64,000 nt of DNA from Climacium dendroides (lineage: Eukaryota > Streptophyta > Bryopsida > Hypnales > Climaciaceae), in assembly GCA_950106755.1 (NCBI GenBank), contig OX467083.1, positions 34,219,029 to 34,283,028 on the forward strand. The letters are read 5' to 3'. Positions 38,432 to 47,777 of the stretch are shown one piece after another (the stretch's first letter is position 1; each line of letters begins with the position of its first letter). The notes beneath the pieces were generated by a model, which was given only the letters and a program-made list of their open reading frames with translations, had not been told where the DNA came from and searched no databases. A program made the position numbers and the translations under genes.

Positions 38432-39259
38432 GAAAAGGGGCGCGGCATACTTTCGTTCTTCCGAACTCACGGACTGGACCCCGCCTCGGCCAGTGACGGC
38501 GTCGGCACGATCCTGCCTCATTCCCTCGCTTTCCGACCTGAATGTAACCCATCGACCGCCACCGCGTCCCCTGGGGTCGTCGGAGGAGAGCTTCGGAAGG
38601 GAACAGGAATGCTAGCGAGGGCAATGTGGTCGACCTGGTGGAGCTGGACACTCGCCGCAAGCTTGCTTTCGCCGCGGGAGTCGCTCCACCAGTTCACGCT
38701 GCGCGAGCGTTGCATATCGGCACAAGACCAACCCTCCGCATCCGCCACCGATCAAGGCGACGGACTTCATATTGACAATTCAATTCACAACATTGACAGG
38801 CGGGAAGCCCAGGGGGCGGGACGCGCTCGGGTAGCACTAGGATCTGCAGACACAAACAACAATGCAACCGGAAGCCGGGAGTCGCGGCACAGAAGTCCAC
38901 TTGGAGTGCATCGAGAGACGATCATCATCGCGTCGAAGGATCTTGCATCGCTACAGCCCCCCCTTCCTTTACGCCACGAGACCCTCAAGGGGCGCAGCAG
39001 CGGTCAACAGGAAGTCTTAGAAGTTCGCGGCATTTCACGCTAACAACACGGACCGGAATACACTTCAACCAAGACAGACTGGGACACGGAACCCACCTTC
39101 CAATCGCACTGACAACCCAAGCCTCAAACTTTCGTTTCCCAAGCAATCGCATGGCGAATCTCGCCCCCCGGACGCCCACCACCACCACTCATGTCCAACG
39201 ATCACAATAGTACTAGGCGACATGAACAAGGCAGCACAGTCGGGACAGTTAGGCACCGA

Positions 39260-39590
39260 GAAAATCACCAAACCGTGCTCGTGCTTTCCCTGAGGATCCC
39301 GTGGAGAAACCGAGCAGATCAAGGCACTGAGCTTGCGCTTTCCTTGAGGATCCTGTATAGAAACCGAGCAGATCAAGGCACCGAGAAGTTCAAAGTTCAA
39401 GGCACCAAGCAGATCACTGAACCGCGCTCGCGCTCTCCCTAAGGATCTCGTGTAGGCACCAAGCAGATCAAGGCACCAAGCAGATCACCGAATCGCGCTC
39501 TCCTTGACGATTCCGTGAGGCACCGAGCAGATCGAAGCACCCAACAGATCACCCAACCGCGCTCTCCCTGAGGATCCCGTAGCAGCAGGA
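39260..39590. repeat. GC-rich degenerate tandem repeat, units of about 65-75 bp
   Basis: About five units share the blocks CCGAGCAGATCAAGGCACC and CGCTCTCCCTGAGGATCCCG with small changes. The unit contains GGATCC, also present in several palindrome cores. Confidence 0.8.
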
Positions 39591-39773
39591 TCCGGTGGAA
39601 TCCTTCCCCCACGAAACTATAACAAGGCTCTCAGACTCAAACTCAAACTCAGTATCGATGCTCTCAGACTCAGTATCGATGATCTCTCAGACTCTCAGCA
39701 GGGGGCTCGAAGCAGGGGTTCAGATCTGAATTCACCTTCAAGGACAGAAAACAAAGGTAACTGGAGATGGCCG

Positions 39774-39813
39774 CAGGACCCCTGTCGGGTCCGACGCTTG
39801 TCCGCAGGTACCT
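39774..39813. repeat. Palindromic element repeat D6 (short or partial)
   Basis: The core GTCGGGTCCGAC lies between CCGCAGGACC and GTCCGCAGG. Shorter and less symmetric than the other copies. Confidence 0.5.
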
Positions 39814-39910
39814 CGATCAACTACGAGAATCAGTTCACAATGTAGTGCAAGCTACCTCCACACCCGCTCAGATCGAACAAAAGAAAAGTTCATGCTATCT
39901 CGAATCGTAC

Positions 39911-40027
39911 CTGCAAACTTGCATCTTGATTCTCGTGCTCCAATGCTTCCTCGAAATCGTCCTCCAGTGGGCGGCTCCGAGTTCTCCTACGAGGTTGACC
40001 TCTGCTGGGGCGCTGCAAGGTCGACAT
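39911..40027 (-). CDS. Candidate first exon (39 aa) of the minus-strand gene
   Basis: An ATG at 40027 opens MSTLQRPSRGQPRRRTRSRP, followed by an acidic stretch, and ends in phase 0 at the donor TTGCAG/GTACGA. The phase fits the exon beginning near 36891, where the sequence is TTTGCAAATGGAC, as if an acceptor CAG had become CAA. The link across 3 kb is inference. Confidence 0.35.
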
Positions 40028-40290
40028 CTTCAAAAAATTTTAAGTTGTGAACGAACTGAGAATGAGAGAATGACTGCCGTTTTGAATTCCAAGCAAAAGT
40101 CTGAGAGATCATCGATACTGAGTCTGAGAGTCTGAGAGCTATATCCGGCCATTTTGAATTCCAAATATAGCTAGTAGAATTGTATTTCCAAAATGGATGT
40201 AGCGTGGCTTCTGGAAAGCTGCAACTAGACAGTTGGTCCCGAGAAAGAGACGGTTCAGTACTGTAGTTCGTTGCAGAGGCTAGGTTTCCT

Positions 40291-41254
40291 TTAACCCCAA
40301 AGTGACATGAGATATCCAGGGTCTAAAACATCCTTGCTTTTGAAGCTATGCGGACCTAAATTTCTTCAAGTTATACAAATCTCAACCATACAATCTCGTA
40401 GTAAACATGTTTTAGATGACGTGCACAAAACTTCAAGTCAATTGGCCGCATAGATTGCGAGATCATAATGATTAAGTGCTGAAAATGAATGCTGAAATTT
40501 TTCCCAAAACACATTTGGAGGTGAAATTTGATTTCTAAACCTACTGATATGAAAGAAATTTGCACTACAAAGTGATTTAAAACTAGTATACAAACACATT
40601 GGTGAAAAAAAAATTCATGAAATTGAATCATGGTGTCTAGAAAACAGCTTCGAACTGCCAAAAATAGTCCAAAAAACTGTAAAAACCACATTTAGGGCTG
40701 AACCTCTCCCCACTAGAATGCTTCTCAGTCACTCAATACTTCTTGGATTGACATGAAATTTTAGCCGCACAGACTAGACTTGTAGGCACAACTTTCCCAA
40801 AAAGTTTTATTCAAAACGGACTATGTACAAAGAAGATATAAGCCACCAAAGTTCACTGTACTCCAAAAATGACAGGGTTTAGAACTTCGAATTGCTCCCA
40901 AACATTCAAAACAACTTGGATTGACATGAAAATTTTACCACAATAACTAGACTTCAAGAAAAACAAATCAAAACAAATTTCAATGAAAACAAATCATTAA
41001 TGAAGAAGATACAAGTCCATGAAGTTGCAGCCCTAAAATGCAATTTTGTGAACTTTTGCAAAGCTGTGCTCTTTGATTGGCTACTAAAGAAACAATACAT
41101 CTTTGATTGATTTGAAAATTTAACCACATAAACGAGAAGAATAAGTGCAACTTCTCCAATAAGTTTCAGTAGATTTGAACCTTGGATGGAGAAGTTATAG
41201 TAGACTTAAGACTGTGTGAGGACACTTTTTGTCCTCCATGCACTTTGGGGTTAA
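40291..41254. mobile_element. TTAA-flanked element P5, nested in the giant element
   Basis: Body 40295-41250 (956 bp) with exact TTAA duplications on both sides and perfect 10-bp inverted ends CCCCAAAGTG and CACTTTGGGG. Its interior is an inverted relative of P4, again with three repeated units (near 40741, 40914, 41098) carrying 'ttggattgacatgaaa.tttta'. Intact ends and TSD suggest it inserted after the giant element. Confidence 0.85.
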
Positions 41255-41356
41255 GGCTCGTGAATTCACCCATCTTTGCATACATTGATAATTTACATCT
41301 AATTCCAACATATTGCAAACCATTGAAAGGGTAAGAATTGGTCCGTAGAATCTTAC

Positions 41357-41551
41357 TAGTAAAAGTTGATCGCTTTCTGAGATGCCTTGCAAGCTTGTCA
41401 TGCCCTCATCAGTTGTCTTCATCCATTCTAACTCCTGGACTTCTCGATCCATTTCTCCACCACTGCCTCCACTTTCAAAACGAAGATGTTTTTGAAGTTC
41501 TGTCTATGACGACTGGCCTATCTTGGACAAAGTTTTCTTTGAGCGAGTCAT
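41357..41551 (-). pseudogene. Candidate N-terminal exon with in-frame TAG
   Basis: The ATG at 41551 opens MTRSKKTLSKIGQSS, then a TAG at 41504-41506, then the frame continues through SGGSGGEMDREVQELEWMK to a phase-0 donor (CTA/GTAAGA) at 41356. The frame also stays open past the donor up to the P5 insertion point. It is a second first-exon candidate for the minus-strand gene, or a relic of a third gene. Family not recognised. Confidence 0.35.
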
Positions 41552-44500
41552 TCTAGATCGTCTAAGTGACTTCTGCGATGAGAAATAAAGAGAAATACGT
41601 CTCTTCCGTTTGTTTCTATGGTCTGGAACTACGTCTGCAAATCTATCACAATCTGTAAGCATGAATACCACTACATAAGCCTCAGAGGTCTCAATCGATG
41701 AAAAGCATAGTGTCTATGTTAAACGCTGCAGATGGAAAGACATGAAAGAAGGAGATGTAGAGCCTATTTATTTAACGTTACCAACTAGGTTCGTTCCCTC
41801 AAAGTCTCAAATAGCCTCGGAAGATTAGGATTGGGAGAACTACCGCCTTTTTATTTGAATATTATGGACAGCCCACTTAACATTTGATGAGCCGTCTTCT
41901 AATTCTGACACCTTACTAGATTTTGTATCTTTTACTCTAGGATATAAGACTGACACATTTGAATGAGCGATCTCTTTCACGTATTTTGTCAGAGCTGCCT
42001 TCATTCATAAATTTTATTTTTTTTGAACGAACCTTTTATTGAACACGGCTACAACGGTAGACTCATAAATTTTTGTTTTTTGAATGAAACTTCTTCCAGA
42101 GTTGTGACATCCCATTTATTTCACTAAATTCTATTGAAAGCAACAATATTTGAACTAAATGACGGCTTTGCCATATGAATAATTTTTACACCTACTGACA
42201 ACTGCAGTTCACTAAACAATTTGTACTTTTGGAATGGTATTGGTAGAATTGAAACAACATAATTTGTGTTTACTATATAGTACCTCACATCTTATGGCTT
42301 CTATCTTTATAGTTTAAGACTTCAAAGTATGTCTTGCTTCTAAATCGTTTGTTTTGCACTGTTGTTTTATCACCATGGCTTGCATTAGAGTAGACGGTCA
42401 TGCAATTCCAGTGGTGTTTCCGTTGGTTGGTAGAAATCAAGCAAGAGTATCTAGTCATCTTCTACATGTACGTTTCAGGTTTGTTGAGTCTTCAATCTAC
42501 ATAGAGGAGGAGAGGAAGTCTGAATGCGGTGAGAACGTGGAGTTTGTTCCTATTACAAAGAGTGAGGATGAGGATGGAGTTTGTTGGTTCCTTCCTTTAG
42601 GCAACTATAGAGCTTATGGTCTTCCTTTGTCCATTCAAAATGCATCCACGCAGATGGTCAGTCGCCAGTCCAATAACTCCACTGTAGATATGCCGTATGT
42701 CACAAGCGCTATCTCTCCTCGACCTCCTGAGAGCGTACTTCCAAGTCCTAGTCCAAGTACTTTTCTACACGTTGTAAAGATTGAGAAATTGGACTCTATA
42801 ATAGATTTGTCAAGTGAATCAGAAGGAGAGTCACCTAACGTTACTATCCGTGAGAAACTGCCATCCATTGGAAATAATGTTGATAGTCGTGAGATTTTCC
42901 ATTCCTTTTCGGACACCCAAACCAATACTTCTACACAGTCTCCGTTGTCTCATCCTCCATTGTATCCGCCTACACTTGATAGGAAAAGCATAATGGAATG
43001 CTTGAAGAATTTGAAGAGCATGCATAGATCTAGGAACGAACTGTCCACAATAGATTTGAAAGCCATCAAGCACCATCAAGTTGGGTTTCTTCCACCAATC
43101 TTCAATGGGGATGTCATCTTTGAGTTGCCTCCATGCCGCACGTGGCCATCTTCATCGTCTGCTGGGAATTTGGAGGGGATGGACAAACGTTATGATGGAC
43201 ATGTGTGGTGTAAGGTACAAACTACCAATATTCATAACTCTGACAAGTTGAAATTCCGGAAGTCCTATTGTGTTGGTCATCTTGTTTGTGTGAATCATGA
43301 TTGTGAATATGTGAAGAGAGCTAGTAAGCGCAATGAGATAGAGTGGAGTGGATATACAGTGTCTCCATTTGTAGTAGGCGACAATCCTTCTAAGGATTGT
43401 ACGTTAGTTTGCAAACTTTGCAAGGAGACTCCAAAGTGTCTAAAGCAATGTGAGGCTAGAATATACTACTGCTATAGTGAGGTTCCTAAATTGACAAGGG
43501 CTGCAATTCATCTTGGATATCATTCTCATCCAGTAGCAAAAGGCATGTATAGAGATTCTGCAGACAAGATTTGCGAACTCATTGCAGAGCAAGTGGCAAA
43601 GACCCCTACTGCCACAAACTCTACCATTGCTCTCTCTGCAAGCAAAGATTTCCTCACGACATATTTGTTTCACAACAGAGAGGGAGAGAAAGAGATGTTG
43701 AAGGGTGAAGAGCTAGAAGTGGTTATGGATCGTTTCTAGTACCTAAGCAGTCCCAACATTAGAAACGTCATATCCTCATTTCGCTCAAACAACTATGGAG
43801 GCATCATCGACAACATAATGATGATGAAGAAACAGTCAAAATTTGAATTCATTCACGACAGCGTCTTTCCTGGCCAAGGAAAGGAAAAGGTGTTCATTTT
43901 CAAGATGCTCACTAAGGGACCTGGAAGTGGTGTGGACCTAGTGAAACGCATGCAACTTGGTGGAAATCTTCAGAATGCATGGATGATGTTCGACCACGTC
44001 AAGCGTGTAAAGGAGTGGACGACAATGGCTTGTCATGTGTATGATCCAGATTACAAGAGGGTCATGACCATTGGAACTTGTGATATGCAATCAGAAGATA
44101 CCGAGATTCAGGTTCTCTTTTGGAAGTGCTTGAATGCTGTAATGTCGCGATACGGAGTTGAAAACCCGAATTTTAAAGGATTTATGGCTGATAGTGCTAT
44201 GGCCAACTGGAATGCCGTACGAATTGTATACAGAAGTGGTTTTGCAGATTAGAAAATGGAGAACAGGGAAAGAACATGCTTATTGCATTGGAGTACTTCA
44301 CTCCAAAAACACACACAGAAGTATATTAAAGAAGCGTTTCAACAGCAGCACACTTTACTTTGTAAACAGTACAAAGATGCGAAGTCCATGGAGGAAGTAG
44401 AAAACAAATACTTGGCAATTCGGTCGTGGTGGTTGTCGTCAAGAGCCACTACTGAAGATGCACTTCACCACTTAGAACATTGGCTTGCCTTTTGGCATTT

Positions 44501-44854
44501 TCGATATAGGCAATGGGGAGGATTCATGCAAATGGTAAGTCAATTTCCTTAGACACCTTCTATCTTTGAAATTCCATTTGCAAATTTTATTTTTTCTAAA
44601 TTCGAAAAAATTTAGAAAAATAATTCATATTTATATAATTTACTTAGAATGTCGATTCAATTTCCTAAATCATTCCTTTAAGAAAAATAGAAATGTTAAG
44701 GACTGATTCAAAGTTGGTGTATAAAGAAGGACAATAAATACATCCATCAAATAGGAGTTGTATACATTAGATGAATTTTAGCATCTCAGAAAAAATTATC
44801 ATTTTTTTTCAAAAATTTTCACAAAAAATTAGTGTACAAATCTAAAGTGGAGGT

Positions 44855-44928
44855 AAGAGGAGGGACCTTCAATACCCCCTTCGGATCCGACGGGGCTATA
44901 TTGGATCCTTCTAAGTACCCTTACTTTT
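44855..44928. repeat. Palindromic element repeat D7
   Basis: GGTAAGAGGAGGGA, core TCGGATCCGA, right arm 'ccttctaagtaccctta'. It lies in the single intron of the transposase gene. Confidence 0.7.
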
Positions 44929-45134
44929 GGTTCATGTTTGAGGAATTCAAACAAAAAATTTCCAAAAATTGAACAAAAAAATGTGATGATTGTTGGAGTG
45001 ATATAAAATCCCTAATTTAGATGTAAGGGGTTCATTTTTTGCCTCCAATAAAACATTGAATAAAGGTGTTTTGAATTTGTATTTTTGTTTCAGGTTTAGG
45101 AAGAATTTTGAATTTTGCCCCCTAAACCAAAAAC

Positions 45135-45212
45135 GAGGGTAGTAATAGAAATACCTGAGACCCTCATCGGAGCCGACGGAGTTATTTGAAGTCCTTATTA
45201 ATACCATCACTT
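45135..45212. repeat. Palindromic element repeat D8
   Basis: GGGTAGTAATAG at the left, core TCGGAGCCGA, right arm 'tccttattaataccatc'. Same transposase intron as D7, 280 bp further on. Confidence 0.68.
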
Positions 45213-46707
45213 TTTATTTATGGACTTATAAATATTTATTTGTATCTCTGAGGGTTTTTGAAGATGGTATGAAATATTGAATTACCAAAGCGTAATATTT
45301 GAGTGGTTTCATTTTCAGGATTTGAGTTTGGAGGAACTTGCAGATATGCCTTCATGCAATTTGTCAGAAACTGTGGACAACAAGTGGCTTCAAATGTCTG
45401 GGAACAAAGGAAACAATCTCTTTGACGCCACATGTGATGACAATATTCGTGCATGGATGCAAATGACAAATTACCGAGCGTACTTGAAGGGACACGCTTC
45501 TAGATCTGGTCCGTCGAAAGGAGAGCTAAAGTTGAGAGCAGCAAGACGTAGCGGTGATCCTAAGAAAATTGCAGAGGCTTTGAATTCATTGCCTGGTTCT
45601 GAAGGTGTTGGAACTCGCATTCCACATTTAGAAGGAGAAGAGATTTTTGGGAGCACAAAGAGGAAGTTAGACGTTCCCATTGGCGATGCAGGGGACTCGC
45701 ATAGACCTGATAAAGTTAACTTTTCCCAGCCTCGTGTTTGGACACGGTCCACGACAGTGTCAATAGAATCTTCAGGAAATAAAGGTAAGCAACCTCAAGT
45801 GAACACTCCGACACACGTTACGGTTGCGTTTGAAAGTGATTGTGATACATCGAAATGGCACATTGCAAGGATTAGTCACAAGTCCAATGCAAAATGTTAT
45901 GCTCAACAATGAGATTCAAACATCACTTGCAAGGCAAAGATTGCCAAAGGTCGAAAGGGAACCCCTGCTCCAACCTATAGTAGAAGAAAGATAGATTACG
46001 GGACTAAAAAAGAAATAGTGGCAGACTTTTGGTTCTGTGCAAATGACATTGAACGGTGCGTCAAGGGTAACAAACGGAGGTGGGTTATAGAGTGGCCGGT
46101 GGTTCCTGAAGTATGGCCTATCTTAACAGGAACAAATCTTACTCGAGAAGAGACGTTATTGTTGCAGCATGCTGGATTTCGACTTCAAGAGCGTCCTGTG
46201 TTATCTCCTCGACGACTATTCAGTATGTCTAATATATTTGAGACTGTGGTATATGACGAACCAGTTCCAAAAGACGCACACATATATCCAACTATACGAA
46301 ACAATCGTAGTATTCGCCGAATTGCAAATGCACCTACAATTGAACAACGCAACAAGTAGGAGAGTGCTAGCAACATCAAGGGAGAGATATTGGAAGTGAC
46401 GTTGTTACCATTTCCTGGTTTAAGAGCGATTGTTTCACTACAAACTGGGGTTGAACCAAATTCGAATGTGTATCGAATTACTGTGGGCATGTACCCATCA
46501 TGCACGTGTCCTAACTTTACTTCTATGGCAATTTCAGCAATAGGAGGTCGACAGCAGTATGTGAATTGCAAGCATTTGTATTATCTTTTCCGGTACTTTT
46601 GCAAAATGGACATAAATGAGGACAAGTTCATCCATGCACCAAGCTATAGCTTCAATGAGTTGAAGCTTATTTTAGTTAAGGCGGGGATAATAAGAGTGCT
46701 AGAATAA

Positions 46708-47765
46708 GAGCAGGCACTAGTTGAAAGTACTGCAATGGTATGATAGAAGACAAAATTTCATAGAATTCTAAATATTTTTTGTTTACTAAGGAAGTTATCA
46801 TTTTCTTACGAAATTCATCATTTTGTTCATTTCCTCTTTCCACTTGTAGTTTGGATTTCATTAATATTGATTCCAAGACTTCAATCATTATGTTTTTATT
46901 TGGAAGTTTGATTGCTTTGTCATTATTTTTTGAAGTATACTATGTGTTCATTGAAGTTAATTTTTTTATGTTGGTGATCACTTCATTAAAAAGGATTAAT
47001 GCAGCAAGAGGTCCAAGAGACTTAAACATGAAGGCATGGATTCTTTATCTCTACTTTTTTTGGATCATTGTTGCAAACTATAAACCACACTTATGCAAGC
47101 ATTCATGGTAGTTTGTTAGCACAGAATATCGATGAGTGCTAAAAATAGAGAAGAGTGCCTAAACCAATGTTCCCCGGCTCCTATTCATATATCCCATACC
47201 AATTGGCATTGCAGATTGCACCAATATAAAAGGTGTAATATCCGGTAGTCATATGTTGTAGAGGACTGTTTAGGGAATAGACTTTCTCAGTCATCTTGAG
47301 GAGAATTATATTCCCAACACTCCTGTGATTTTGTTTAAAAAATTAAATGAAGCCTATACAAAGGATTCAAGTAGCACTTAATATATTTTTTAATCCACGG
47401 TCATAGGATAAGTGGTTATAGGTCCTAAATTTAGCTTTAATAGGGACTTAAACCCATTTTTTTCTGAGGTACGCTTTCTCCTAAAATCCTAAACAATGAC
47501 TTTCATTCTCACTATGCAGTGAATTTTTCTAAAACGGAATAATAAATTTCCAAAATATTTACTCATCCACGGTCATGGGGTGCACGGTTATAGGTCCCAA
47601 ATTCAACATAAACAACCCAAAAAATTGAATTTTTTGAATTCTTTTAGCAAAAAAAATTCTATTGGACAAAAAATGAGAAATTTTTGGCTCCCCGCTCCCA
47701 GCTCATAGTCTCCCCGCTCGCCGCTCACAGGCTCACGGCTCCAGGCTCGCACGCTAGCGTCGTTG
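46708..47765. other. Right subterminal region of the giant element
   Basis: Non-coding. Two copies of 'ccacggtcat..gg....ggttataggtcc' (47396 and 47569 onward) and a GAGC-rich terminal array (47690-47757) mirror the left end. Confidence 0.65.
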
Positions 47766-47777
47766 CCCTCTTTGGCA
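47766..47777 (+). repeat. Target-site duplication, right copy
   Basis: CCCTCTTTGGCA followed by CTTCATAAAAAA, which is how the paralogous empty site at 23743-23760 continues. Confidence 0.85.

Larger units (their letters stand above)
38300..39740. other. GC-rich non-coding core of the giant element
   Basis: Between the divergent genes, base composition changes sharply to GC-rich. Open frames occur on both strands, as expected from composition, but none has a recognisable domain. It contains palindrome D5, a tandem-repeat block (39260-39590) and one arm of an inverted repeat. It could be the shared promoter region or a long 5' intron of the minus-strand gene. Confidence 0.5.
39661..40130. repeat. 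Perfect 30-bp inverted repeats, 410 bp apart
   Basis: 39661-39690 and 40101-40130 are exact reverse complements (arm begins CTCTCAGACTCAGTATCGAT), with further CTCAGACT-type repeats beside both. They bracket the first-exon candidate at 39911-40027. Confidence 0.85.
42375..46707 (+). pseudogene. Mutator-like (MULE) transposase with four in-frame stops
   Basis: Exon 1 is 42375-44534 and exon 2 45319-46707, with a phase-0 intron (GTAAGT...TTTTCAG), about 1180 codons in all. Order: Ser/Pro-rich acidic N-terminus; zinc-binding region near codons 345-390 (VCKLCKETPKCLKQC ... LGYHSHP), as in GCM/WRKY fingers of MULE transposases; DDE core with Asp about codon 540 (MFDHVK), Asp about codon 606 (GFMADSAMANW) and the C..H pair TCLLHW; SWIM finger CTCPNF...NCKHL at 46501-46575. 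Stops at 43737 (TAG), 44250 (TAG), 45910 (TGA) and 46357 (TAG) interrupt one continuous frame and no frameshift is seen. Function in the family: cutting at the TIRs and inserting with a 9-11 bp TSD. This copy is probably inactive. Confidence 0.8.
30651..47765. mobile_element. Giant Mutator-like TIR element, about 17.1 kb, with cargo genes
   Basis: Both termini carry GCTAGCGTGYGAGC (30656 onward, and in reverse complement ending near 47759), followed inward by arrays of GTGAGC-like units and a shared GGACCTATRACCGTG block. Flanks show a direct duplication of CCCTCTTTGGCA (30639-30650 and 47766-47777), and the joined flanks reconstitute the repeat seen at 23629-23760. The TSD is therefore 9-12 bp, the Mutator range, given microhomology at the ends. 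Inside are a plus-strand transposase with DDE and SWIM motifs, a minus-strand ParB-methyltransferase gene, extra first-exon candidates, a GC-rich tandem-repeat core, palindromic repeats and one nested TTAA element (P5). Known Mutator-like elements are usually far shorter; size and cargo are the unusual aspects. Confidence 0.85.

Noticed and set aside
42635..43079. Minus-strand frames inside the transposase
   Set aside because: Shadows of the transposase exon, which has zinc-finger and DDE motifs.
33489..45212. Palindromic repeats as a CRISPR-like array
   Set aside because: Irregular spacing of hundreds to thousands of bases, imperfect repeats, eukaryotic context and no cas genes.
43737..46359. 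The four stops as programmed readthrough or recoding sites
   Set aside because: Three different contexts, two codon types and no downstream structure argue for simple inactivation.
30651..47765. Bacterial or phage contamination as the source of the ParB-methyltransferase genes
   Set aside because: The genes contain several GT-AG introns with consistent phases, lie beside a eukaryotic MULE transposase, and the whole element interrupts a repeat also present elsewhere in the window.
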